Assembly: GCA_965200115.1 (NCBI GenBank)
Contig: OZ241336.1
Coordinates: 1,798,001-1,862,000, forward strand
Length of the DNA: 64,000 nucleotides
DNA from: JAPOUP01 sp026708635
GTDB lineage: Bacteria; Pseudomonadota; Alphaproteobacteria; Rhodobacterales; Rhodobacteraceae
Reading direction: 5' to 3'
The notes under the pieces are model-generated. The model had not been told where the DNA came from, made no database searches, and worked only from the letters and a program-made list of their open reading frames with translations. A program made the translations under genes and the position numbers. Position 1 is the stretch's first letter. Every line of letters starts with the position of its first letter. This document shows, piece after piece, positions 8,535 to 15,919 of the stretch.

Positions 8535-9168
8535 TGCCGACTCCACGTGAATGCTCCGCCAGCGCGTTCACGGCCGCGCTCGCCATCGCAGACCCTCCGC
8601 GCCGCCCCACAAGCGCGACGAATTCACAACCGCGGGGATTCGAGGCAAGCTCGGTCTTGGAATCAGACGCTCCGATGAAGCCTACAGGAAAGCCGAGAAT
8701 GACGGCTGGCTTTGGCCAGCCGTCATCGAGGCGTTCAAGAAGGCGGAAAAGCGCTGTCGGGGCGTTGCCTATCACGGCGACGGCACCGTCGATCCTGTCA
8801 CGCCAGAGGTCAACCGCCGCTGCCGAGCGGGTGGTGCGGGACTCTCTCGCCAGGGCGGGAACGGATCGATCGTTAAGCGTAACGATCACATCGTTGTTCA
8901 GAGGAAGTCTTGCGTGGGAGATTCCCGCGGAGACCATTTCGCAGTCGCAGAGAATCGGCGCTCCGGTCGCCAGCGCCTTCCGCCCGGTTTCGCCGGCGCC
9001 TGGCGAGAAAACGATGCGGTCGGCGATGTCCGGCATTCCACAGGCGTGGATCACCCGCGTGGCGAGTTGGACCATATCCGGGTCGAATCTATCCAGCCGG
9101 GCTTCCCTGCGAACGATGGCGAAGCTTCGGGCATAAATCGTTTCGGGATCTTTCAGATATGGGCGCAT
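8524..9168 (-). CDS. cobH: precorrin-8X methylmutase
   Basis: 214 residues. Conserved family stretches: YLKDPETIYARSFAIVRREA, the catalytic His in TRVIHACGMPDIA, GAPILCDCEMVSAGI, IGNAPTALFRLLE and PVGFIGASDSKTEL. It moves the C11 methyl to C12, producing hydrogenobyrinic acid. Its 3' end overlaps cobL; 66 bases separate it from cbiX upstream. Confidence 0.93.
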   Translation of the reverse strand: MRPYLKDPETIYARSFAIVRREARLDRFDPDMVQLATRVIHACGMPDIADRIVFSPGAGETGRKALATGAPILCDCEMVSAGISHARLPLNNDVIVTLNDRSVPALARESRTTRSAAAVDLWRDRIDGAVAVIGNAPTALFRLLERLDDGWPKPAVILGFPVGFIGASDSKTELASNPRGCEFVALVGRRGGSAMASAAVNALAEHSRGVGNGE

Positions 9169-9234
9169 ACTGCAGATCGGGGCGGAAAGTCCCGACTCCA
9201 GCCCGGCATGAAGCGGTCCAGGTTGACCGCTATG

Positions 9235-10302
9235 TCAGACAACCGCTTTCCTGGCGCTTTCCGGACCGAGCGGATGGTTGGCGTGAGGATAGGTGGCATG
9301 ATGGTTGTGGTGATGCCCGGAATGATGGTGATGGTGGTAATGATTGATTTCGAGCCTGCATTCACCGGTGCAGAACGTGTCACAGAGTTGGCAGTCGGCG
9401 ATATTGGAGCCGGGTGCGCTCGCACCCTGTCCCTCGACATGATGATGATGGCTTTCCTGCGCCGTTCCCACTTCCGCCTCGAAGCCCAGTACCTGCGTGC
9501 GGTATTTGCACATGGCGCAATTGGGTGGCGGGATTTCTCCAACCTGTTCGGTCACGCGCTCGGCAAAGGTCTCGACCACTTTCGGGTGGTCGTTCAGATA
9601 ACCCGCCTTGAGGAACTGGATCTCCGGATGTCTTCCGGCGACTTGGTCGGTGAAGCCGTAGATTCTGTCGACCAAAATGCCCGTGAACAGGAAATACGGA
9701 AAGACGATGACCCTTCGGTAACCCAGTTTCGCCACATGGTCCAGACACGGTGCCACCAAAGGAAACGTAACTCCGGAATAGCCGATCTGGCACCAGCCGA
9801 ATCCCATCCCCTCCCATAACATCCGGGCGACTTTGGCCACATTGGCGTTGGCATCCGGATCGGACGCGCCCCGACCGATGACGACCAGGCACGTCTCGTG
9901 TAGCTGTATGGGGCCGCTCTCGACATTGGCGCGCTTCACGGCTTCCTCGATGCGGGTGCCGGCGGCGGCGATCATCTTTGGATCCACGCCAAGCTCACGT
10001 CCGTATCTTATCTCGATGCCATGCCTCACGGCGTATGTGTTCAGCACCGTCGGGATGTCGTTCTTGGCATGCATCGCCGCAAACAGCATGCCGGGCACGG
10101 CCAGTATTCGGTCACATCCCGCCTCCCGGAGCCGGTCCAGCCCGTCCCGAATCACCGGGTTCGCGAATTCAAGGTAGCCGTACTCGGTCAACCACCCTTC
10201 GGGCAGATAGGCGGGCAGCCGCTCCGCGAGACATCGGAACTCGTCGACCGCGGCCTGACTGCGGGAGCCGTGGCCGCAGATCATCACGCCCGTCCTGATC
10301 AT
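9235..10302 (-). CDS. cbiX: sirohydrochlorin cobaltochelatase CbiX with Fe-S-type Cys motifs and His-rich tail
   Basis: 355 residues, the long two-domain CbiX type. The N-domain begins GVMICGHGSRSQAAVDEFR with the metal-binding GHGSR; a second chelatase-like half has VVIGRGASDPDANANVAKVARMLWEG. After it, PPNCAMCKYRTQ gives the MxCxxC motif known to hold an Fe-S cluster in large CbiX proteins. The last ~80 residues carry HHHH, CQLCDTFCTGEC and a HYHHHHH/HHHNHH stretch, plausibly a cobalt store. It inserts Co2+ early into sirohydrochlorin. Its ATG overlaps the stop of the DUF6732-like gene. Confidence 0.9.
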   Translation of the reverse strand: MIRTGVMICGHGSRSQAAVDEFRCLAERLPAYLPEGWLTEYGYLEFANPVIRDGLDRLREAGCDRILAVPGMLFAAMHAKNDIPTVLNTYAVRHGIEIRYGRELGVDPKMIAAAGTRIEEAVKRANVESGPIQLHETCLVVIGRGASDPDANANVAKVARMLWEGMGFGWCQIGYSGVTFPLVAPCLDHVAKLGYRRVIVFPYFLFTGILVDRIYGFTDQVAGRHPEIQFLKAGYLNDHPKVVETFAERVTEQVGEIPPPNCAMCKYRTQVLGFEAEVGTAQESHHHHVEGQGASAPGSNIADCQLCDTFCTGECRLEINHYHHHHHSGHHHNHHATYPHANHPLGPESARKAVV

Positions 10303-10517
10303 GTAGTTGAGCCGTCCGGAGGGCTATCGTCCACCGACCTGTCCCCGCGGAGACGCCTGACACGCGGCCTTAACCAGCGGAAAGCCGTTATCGCCAATGC
10401 TACGGATATCGCGCCGACAGCCAGCCAATGGCTGTGCCCGGCACTTTCCGCGATGTGTCCGGTGTGCCCGAAGGCTGGGCTGGCGGCGAGTATCGTGACT
10501 GTGACGGAGAATTTCAT
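10299..10517 (-). CDS. DUF6732-like small membrane protein of the cobalamin operon
   Basis: 72 residues. A signal-like N-terminus (MKFSVTVTILAASPAFGHTGHIAE) precedes a single membrane segment (WLAVGAISVALAITAFRWL) and a basic tail. The start is the ATG at 10517, with AAAGGGG upstream; a longer open frame to 10787 is not credible. The His residues (HTGH, GHSH) near the mature N-terminus suggest metal handling on the periplasmic side. It overlaps cbiX by ATGA, so cobalt delivery or sensing is a reasonable inference; the function is not known. Confidence 0.7.
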   Translation of the reverse strand: MKFSVTVTILAASPAFGHTGHIAESAGHSHWLAVGAISVALAITAFRWLRPRVRRLRGDRSVDDSPPDGSTT

Positions 10518-10937
10518 AACGCCCCTTTCTCTCAATTTCGCGATCGGAAAGGGGAGCGGCGCCGAATGTAGCGACGGTCTGGACGACGCGTCCATCCGCC
10601 CCCTGGGTGGGTCGGCGTCCGGTCGCTCTCCGTTCCGGCCCCGCACGGGGCTTCGTCGACTCCAGAATAAGACGGGCGCTACTTTACCGCAACATGGATT
10701 ATGCCGAATGCCGAATGCCGAATCCGCAATTCCCGCTAACCCGTCCGCGCGGCAACTGGCGGCCTTACAAGCTTGAAGCCATTTCAAGCATCCCCCAACC
10801 TGCTCCTCTCATGGCTAAAAGCCGTGGATTCGAACCTACATGCGAATAACGCGTTGATGCGAGACAGCGACGCATTTACGACCTGAACCATCGACCGGAA
10901 AACTGCCTCTTCGGCGAAGACACAAGTCTCTTGGGGA
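10518..10937. other. leader/promoter region of the corrin operon; no gene
   Basis: 420 bases. A cobalamin riboswitch would be expected on the leftward strand, but neither the B12 box (GCCACTG) nor the GCTGCCCCCGCAAC core is seen. Present instead: three tandem TGCCGAA heptamers at 10702-10722, a 7-bp inverted repeat (GCTTGAA...TTCAAGC, 10771-10789), and a T-loop-like GGTTCGAATCC on the leftward strand near 10825-10837 that does not fold into a full tRNA. This also marks the edge of the restriction-modification island. Confidence 0.45.
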
Positions 10938-12197
10938 TCAGGATGGCCGCAGCAACGGTGCGTTGCGGACAGTCTCAATCCGTGAACGAAGCTTCACATC
11001 CCGAATGAATTCCTCCAGACTCCAGAGCCAGCGTCGCTGTCCGTCGGTATAGGTCGCCTGAACGGATTGTGGGACCACGAGCTGCAGGTCCGAATTTTCC
11101 ATCTGTTTCGTTTGCGGTTCTGAAATTCCGGGCTCGAGCGTCAGAAGGTGTTTCCTCGGGACCTTCGCCGCCTCCGCAAGGACTTGCCGCCAGCGATCCT
11201 TGCAGGATGACTTTGCGCCCAGTACCGTAAGGTGGGACGAACCTTCCGCGGGCGCTGCGCGGTAGGCCGCGATGCTTGGAAACAGAAAGTCCGGCCTGTG
11301 GTTGTTTTCCGTTACCGCTCTCCGAGCGTACTCTAGACCGTACGCTTGGAAAACTGCCTCTAGGTGATGTTCAAGCGAATATCCCATTCTGGCCTTTCGC
11401 CTGTTCTGCACGCTGAGCGAAAACCGTATGAAACCATCCACGTCCGTTCCGTATCCATCGGCGAAACCCTTTTCCAGCCGGACCGACACGATCCTTCTCT
11501 CGAGCCGACGGAACAGCGCTTCCTCATGTGTCAGCCAAGCGACGAGGGCCGCATCCGGATCGTCTTCGGCGCGCACGTCCGTCAGGGTCGAGCGGGCGGT
11601 TTCCGAGAAAACGGCCGTGGAGGGGAATGCGGTCTCGAATTTCTCGATGATACCGTCCAACCAGGCGGCGTCCGGTTCCTTGGTTTCAATGCCGAGCTCG
11701 CCCAGAATGTAGCGTGCCGGGAAGTCCAACTCCGGCCCGTCGTCCGCAAATCCCCTTGACACAAAGTCTCCGGCTCCGGGGCGCACGTCGAACAGCCAAG
11801 ACAGTTGCCGTTCGCTGGTGGAGCCGTCTGGCGCGACGATGAAATAGAGGAGCCCGGCATCGTTCATCGCGAGGAACAGGGTGTCCCCTTCCCGCATGGT
11901 CTCCGTGACTGGATTGGACTGATAGTACAGTCTCCACTCCGGATTCCTGTGTGGCTGCCGCGCGCGAGTGTCGTAGTGGGTGGCGGTTCCGTCGACCGAC
12001 AGGCTGGCTTGGTCCCCGCCTAGCCAGATGTAGACCGTGGGATTGTCCTGACGTCTGGACTCGCCCAGAAATTGGGTCACCATCTCTCTGGTCGTGCCCA
12101 CCTCGTGTTGATTGGATCTCGCGCGGTTGGCGTCAACTGCTGACAGGCGCTTCGCGCCCACCCCGACAAAACAATCACGCAGGCGTCCGCGCTTCAT
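10938..12197 (-). CDS. EcoRII-type type II restriction endonuclease
   Basis: 419 residues, full two-domain EcoRII size. The N-terminal effector (B3-like) domain begins MKRGRLRDCFVGVGAKRLSAVDA...SNQHE, nearly the family signature. The C-terminal PD-(D/E)xK domain has NHRPDFLFPS, then HLTVLGAKSSCKDRWRQVLAEAAKVPRKHLLTLEPGISEPQ, which holds the catalytic Lys residues. Family knowledge: EcoRII cuts before CCWGG and needs a second site as allosteric effector. GGAGGT lies upstream of the start. It is the last gene of a leftward cluster behind a CCWGG-type cytosine methyltransferase and a vsr relic, which fits that specificity. Confidence 0.9.
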   Translation of the reverse strand: MKRGRLRDCFVGVGAKRLSAVDANRARSNQHEVGTTREMVTQFLGESRRQDNPTVYIWLGGDQASLSVDGTATHYDTRARQPHRNPEWRLYYQSNPVTETMREGDTLFLAMNDAGLLYFIVAPDGSTSERQLSWLFDVRPGAGDFVSRGFADDGPELDFPARYILGELGIETKEPDAAWLDGIIEKFETAFPSTAVFSETARSTLTDVRAEDDPDAALVAWLTHEEALFRRLERRIVSVRLEKGFADGYGTDVDGFIRFSLSVQNRRKARMGYSLEHHLEAVFQAYGLEYARRAVTENNHRPDFLFPSIAAYRAAPAEGSSHLTVLGAKSSCKDRWRQVLAEAAKVPRKHLLTLEPGISEPQTKQMENSDLQLVVPQSVQATYTDGQRRWLWSLEEFIRDVKLRSRIETVRNAPLLRPS

Positions 12198-12498
12198 TGC
12201 ACCTGACCTCCGGCATCGTTCCGTAGCATTCCGACCATAGCGCGCAAAGCTACACTATGGCCTCGTCCGACAGTCAACTCCGCCTCCCTGAGGGGGCCGA
12301 AACGCTGCCTGAGATTGCGCCCAGCGCTCAAGGTAATCTCGCTTCTCCAGAACTCTTCATAGGTCCCCGACACCAGATAAGGTGAAGGCTGCGGCGGTGC
12401 GGCGCAGGCCGATCCGCGAGTTTCGGCTTCGCACAACTGCCGCGGATGCTGGCCGCCATGCGATTCCGAACTCCGGACGTGACCATGTCGGCGGACAC
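12194..12498 (-). pseudogene. vsr: decayed vsr (very short patch repair endonuclease)
   Basis: Four bases after the methyltransferase stop, a GTG-started frame reads ADMVTSGVRNRMAASIRG then AKPKL, matching the Vsr N-terminus (D-x-x-TxxxRSRxMxxIRGxDTKPE). It degrades near 12378. In another frame the end of Vsr is visible: TYEEFWRSEI, ...LREAELTVGRGHSVALR, against the family EFWxxKIxxNVxRDRR...LRxAGWRVxVVWECALR. The catalytic middle (the WHxHxC region) is missing and a frameshift joins the halves. Vsr repairs T:G mismatches from deaminated 5-methylcytosine at CCWGG, so it fits its neighbours. Confidence 0.65.
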
Positions 12499-12501
12499 GG
12501 A

Positions 12502-13761
12502 TCAGCCGGCCAGAATCGGCTCTGGAAAAAGGAATTCAGCCTGCCTTGCCGAAGGAAACTCCCGCCCTTCCTTTGCAAGCAAGTCCGCAATGTGAGGCTT
12601 CATGAGCTGTGCCACGGCGCGCACGACGGGGACCACCACGGCATTTCCGAACTGGCGGTACGCTTGGGTGTCGGACACCGGTATGCGGAACTTCGATTCG
12701 GCCGGTCTCTCGAAGCCCATCAGGCGCGCGCATTCGCGCGGCGTCAGGCGCCTCGGGCGCCCGCCCTGCTGCCTGATTAGAATTTCCGAGCCGTCCTTAT
12801 GGTAGCGCGCCGAAAGGGTGCGGGAGACGTCTTCCGGGCCGAAGAGGGAATAGCCAAAACCGTTACCCGCACGCCTGTGTCTTTCCTTGTAGTCCCGAAG
12901 GTATCTCCAAAGATGCGCGGTCAGCGTGTATTTCGGATCAACGGCTGCATCAAGGATGCTTCCCAGAACGGGTCCCGGCCCTGTCGGGATCGCAAGGCCA
13001 TCAAAGTCGAAGGCGGTCCTCTCCCTGAACCCCGCGATGAAGATCCTCTCTCGTTTCTGAGGAACCCAGGGAGAGGAATCGATCACACGCGTACTGACGC
13101 TGTAGCCAAGATCGCGCTCCAGGATATGCATGATTGTTGCAAATGTCCTGCCCCCGTCATGCCTTTGAAGGTTCCTGACATTCTCGAGCAGAAAGGCTCG
13201 AGGACGGCGGTGATCGAGGATCCTCGCCAGATCGTAGAAAAGGGTCCCCTGGGTATCGCAAAGAAAGCCATGCGGCCGTCCGAGCGCGTTCTTTTTTGAC
13301 ACTCCCGCGATCGAGAACGGCTGGCACGGGAATCCGGCGAGCAGGACATCGTGTTCGGGTATGGTCTCCGGTTCCGCCGCCCAGGGCCGAATGTCGCCCA
13401 CAAATTCATGGTTGCTGTCGGCCGCTTCCGGGAAGTTGGCGGAATAGGTCACCCTGCAGAATCGATCCCACTCCGAACTGAACACGCACCGCCCGCCGAT
13501 CTCCTCGAATGGCAGGCGCAGGCCACCTATGCCGGCGAACAGGTCGATAAAGCGGAATCCTCCCGGCTTTTCCTCCCGGCATCGGGCGTTGGCGACCTCC
13601 CGGAGCCTATCCAGTTTCAGCGCATCGATTCGCCCTGTCTCGCCCTTGATATATCGCCGCACAGTCCTAGAACTGACACCCAGCAATCGGGATGCCTCAT
13701 CGATACCCAGCCCCGCACGAGATAAGAGCCCGTAGAATTCAGTGTTGGTGCCCGAGTTCAC
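12502..13761 (-). CDS. DNA (cytosine-5) methyltransferase, Dcm/EcoRII type
   Basis: 419 residues from a GTG start. Residues ~15-60 form a helix-turn-helix (GIDEASRLLGVSSRTVRRYIKG), the self-regulating N-terminus typical of M.EcoRII. Methylase motifs in order: I FRFIDLFAGIGGLRLPFEEIGG, IV LLAGFPCQPFSIAG with catalytic Cys, VI FLLENVRNL, VIII PQKRERIFIAGF, IX RRLTPRECARLMGF and X YRQFGNAVVVPVV. It should protect the CCWGG sites cut by the EcoRII-type enzyme. Same strand and order as two unknown genes upstream. Confidence 0.93.
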   Translation of the reverse strand: MNSGTNTEFYGLLSRAGLGIDEASRLLGVSSRTVRRYIKGETGRIDALKLDRLREVANARCREEKPGGFRFIDLFAGIGGLRLPFEEIGGRCVFSSEWDRFCRVTYSANFPEAADSNHEFVGDIRPWAAEPETIPEHDVLLAGFPCQPFSIAGVSKKNALGRPHGFLCDTQGTLFYDLARILDHRRPRAFLLENVRNLQRHDGGRTFATIMHILERDLGYSVSTRVIDSSPWVPQKRERIFIAGFRERTAFDFDGLAIPTGPGPVLGSILDAAVDPKYTLTAHLWRYLRDYKERHRRAGNGFGYSLFGPEDVSRTLSARYHKDGSEILIRQQGGRPRRLTPRECARLMGFERPAESKFRIPVSDTQAYRQFGNAVVVPVVRAVAQLMKPHIADLLAKEGREFPSARQAEFLFPEPILAG

Positions 13762-13890
13762 GCCACGCTCTCCGTGTCAATTTCTGACAGAATGTCACAC
13801 ATAGACACAGAGAACAAGAGCCACTTGCAGGAGAAATGCACTGCATTTCCGCAAGCGGCGTGCCGAATACCAACCACCTAGGCAGGCGAA

Positions 13891-14754
13891 TTATCTTTTC
13901 TCTTCAGAGGTCGGCTGGGGTCGGTGCCCGCCGAAAATGCCACGTACCCACCCGAGGCCCCGGGACCCTGGCCCTTCCGATGCCCGCTCCTGTATGGCCC
14001 TTTGCTCGGAGCGGGCCCGCGCCCTTTCCGCACAGGCATTCATGATCCCGTCCACTTCCGCGTCGGACATCGTCTCGAACAGGATCCCGCCACCGTCCCG
14101 GTTGAGCACGATCATGAACTCCCGGAAGGCACGCTCAGTCGACGTGATCCACGAATTCCGCCGCATGGCCCGGATGACGGCTCTCGCTAGGGGTGGTCGC
14201 GCCGCCGTGTTCGTGCGTTCGACGAAGTTGCTCCGGATGTCCGCCGTCTTTAGGATCAGATCCAGCGCACCTTCCGGATCGTCCGGATCAGCGGTCGCGG
14301 CGATGTGTATGTTCCACCACAGCCGGGACAGCGCGTTGTCGTCACGGATCCCAGTAAGGCCGCTTCCGAACAGGTGGCGGCGAACTTGGGGAACCAGTCG
14401 CTCGCCATCGAGCCCCGAAAGCCATCGGGAACGAGCGTAGCCGAGACACTCGACGTGGGACAGGCGGACCCAAACGCGCTCCTCACGCGCCAGAGCGGGC
14501 GTCATGCCGGACAGGGCCCTATACAGAACTGCCGACGCCGTCCTGTCACCCGCTGCCGTTCTGGCTATCCCATCGAGACCCGCCAAGAGATCCCGGTCGA
14601 CCGTCACTCCGCCGGTCTCGATCGCCCATCCATTGTCCGGTTCGAGGTCCCTGAAGTCACCATTCGCGTATCGCTCGCGATGCAGGCCCACTTTCCGGCG
14701 CAGTTCCTCGAGCTTTTCCTCGGACAGATAGCGCAGATGGTCATGTTGTATCAT
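13891..14754 (-). CDS. unknown protein in the restriction-modification island (possibly DUF6339)
   Basis: 287 residues, soluble, charged, no signal or membrane segment. Notable stretches: RLSHVECLGYARSRWL, RDDNALSRLWWNIHIAATADPDDPEGALDLILKTADIRSNFVERTNTAARPPLARAVIRAM and a C-terminal basic tail. The WVRLSHVE/LWWNIHIA pattern recalls the DUF6339 group found near modification genes, but this is from memory and weak. It overlaps the upstream gene by four bases and lies 130 bases before the methyltransferase start, so a role in the same defence unit is inferred. Confidence 0.55.
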   Translation of the reverse strand: MIQHDHLRYLSEEKLEELRRKVGLHRERYANGDFRDLEPDNGWAIETGGVTVDRDLLAGLDGIARTAAGDRTASAVLYRALSGMTPALAREERVWVRLSHVECLGYARSRWLSGLDGERLVPQVRRHLFGSGLTGIRDDNALSRLWWNIHIAATADPDDPEGALDLILKTADIRSNFVERTNTAARPPLARAVIRAMRRNSWITSTERAFREFMIVLNRDGGGILFETMSDAEVDGIMNACAERARARSEQRAIQERASEGPGSRGLGWVRGIFGGHRPQPTSEEKR

Positions 14755-15149
14755 TCCGCCTCCGCCACTAGCGACGCCAGCGAGCCCGCGGGACGGCCAA
14801 GCAGTTTCTGGGCACTTTCAAGAATCGATGAATCTGCCGAAGGGTTGATGCCCATTGCGTCGCACTTCGCGAGGAAAGTCTGATGCCAGCGCCGCCCCTG
14901 ATACGCGTCCTCCGAAGCTTTAAGCGCATCCAGCACCTCCATCACCGCAGGAAGGTAAACTGCATTCATCACCACCGGACGCCCACCTGTCTGATCCCGC
15001 AAGACGCGGATCGTTTCGTATGTCTTGGGGTCGGCGAGTATCGTGATCCGGTCGCGTTCGGGATCGACCTGCAGCGTGCCCTCGGGGACGTCCGGGGATC
15101 GGTCGAGTTCAAAGATGCTCTCGATCGGCTTGAGCTTCGCCTGTCCCAC
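14751..15149 (-). CDS. unknown protein truncated or re-started at a MITE insertion
   Basis: 132 residues from a GTG at 15149. Contents: FELDRSPDVPEGTLQVDPERDRITILADPKTYETIRVLRDQTGGRPVVMNAVYLPAVMEVLDAL, then a helical C-terminus with WHQTFLAKCDAMGINP. No family recognised. The GTG lies two bases from a 9-bp target duplication of a MITE-like element. If the element is removed at that duplication, the frame stays open upstream for about 45 codons (including NPEFSPPVTLDRGDIIAVGVEH), so the present gene may be the 3' part of a longer one, or that open stretch may be chance. Its stop overlaps the next gene (ATGA-type). Confidence 0.5.
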   Translation of the reverse strand: MGQAKLKPIESIFELDRSPDVPEGTLQVDPERDRITILADPKTYETIRVLRDQTGGRPVVMNAVYLPAVMEVLDALKASEDAYQGRRWHQTFLAKCDAMGINPSADSSILESAQKLLGRPAGSLASLVAEAE

Positions 15150-15159
15150 GGAAATTATG

Positions 15160-15258
15160 GGGATTACTAAGATAATTTGACATGACGCATTATGTTGTGT
15201 TTAGATCGCAATATAAAATCATCATATTGTATGCGGTCAAGTTATCTTAGTAATCCTC
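15160..15258. mobile_element. ~99-bp MITE-like element with 9-bp target duplication
   Basis: Perfect 15-bp inverted ends GGATTACTAAGATAA (15161-15175) and its complement (15242-15256); with one mismatch the match continues through TTGAC, about 20 of 21 bases. The pair is flanked directly by GAAATTATG at 15151-15159 and 15259-15267, a 9-bp target duplication. The interior is AT-rich and non-coding. This is the anatomy of a non-autonomous DNA transposon. The parent transposase family cannot be named; an 8-9-bp duplication is compatible with IS256-like elements. Confidence 0.8.
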
Positions 15259-15575
15259 GAAATTATGTGTTCCACACCCACCGCAATGATGTCGCCCCGA
15301 TCCAGCGTCACGGGCGGCGAAAACTCCGGATTGATCGTCCCGGGATCCCAGATCCTTGCGCAGCCAGATGATCGGGCGCAGCGACACCCTGTTCAGCAGT
15401 CTTCCCGCGGAGAAATCAGACCGACCATGAGGCCACGACATGGAACGCAACTCGGCAAAGAAAGTGTCCGCGCGCGTGCCAGCAAAGAATCCGCCGCGCG
15501 TGTCATGCGCTTTGCGCCCCCGACGGCAACCCGCTGTCGGCGATAGGCTCGCGACAGCGCAGACCCTTGCCGAAC
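15259..15575. other. possible decayed coding remnant upstream of the MITE
   Basis: On the leftward strand two overlapping frames each look partly protein-like: one with GGFFAGTRADTFFAELRSM and LRPIIWLRKDLG, the next with WDPGTINPEFSPPVTLDRG. A frameshifted old gene is possible, but the family is not recognised and nothing here is a confident gene. Confidence 0.25.
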
Positions 15576-15800
15576 TTACAGCCGGATCAGGACCCCCAGG
15601 ATGACGACGGCCGCGATCCAGAGGCCGATCAGCCAGCGCAGGTTGTCCCTGTCCCGCTTCGCCGCGTCCTCACGGTGCGCGGCCATGTCGGCCCGCAGCC
15701 GGTCCAGCGCGCTTTCGTATTTGGCGTTCATCGTCTTCATGCGTTCCTACAGGACGGCGATCCGCCGGTCGAGTTCGTGATTGTCCGGCGCGTCGCCCAT
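15576..15800 (-). pseudogene. small tail-anchored coiled-coil protein with an in-frame stop
   Basis: The frame from the ATG at 15800 reads MGDAPDNHELDRRIAVL, meets TAG, then continues in the same frame ERMKTMNAKYESALDRLRADMAAHREDAAKRDRD and ends in a membrane segment LRWLIGLWIAAVVILGVLIRL (stop at 15576-15578). Intact relatives are ~70-residue proteins with an acidic N-terminal helix, a coiled coil and a C-terminal membrane anchor. Either the gene is broken or translation restarts at the ATG at 15740, giving a 54-residue protein that keeps the coiled coil and anchor. Confidence 0.55.
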
Positions 15801-15919
15801 ACCCCAAGGATAGGGACGGAGTCCGCGCCGGTCAAGACGGGCCGTCCGGGCGCGGCTTCACGGATAGGGTCCACCCCGACAAAGGTCCCGAAAGTCCCAC
15901 GGGATTCGGCTACGGATGA

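Noticed and set aside
8551..9819. Rightward open frame of 422 codons over cobH and cbiX
   Set aside because: Lies wholly opposite two well-identified genes and its product matches nothing.
10518..10760. Cobalamin riboswitch ahead of the cob operon
   Set aside because: Searched by eye for the B12 box and the conserved core on the leftward strand and found neither.
10800..10860. tRNA-like T-loop (GGTTCGAATCC) on the leftward strand
   Set aside because: The T-stem flanks do not pair and no anticodon arm or acceptor stem could be built. At most an old attachment-site scrap.
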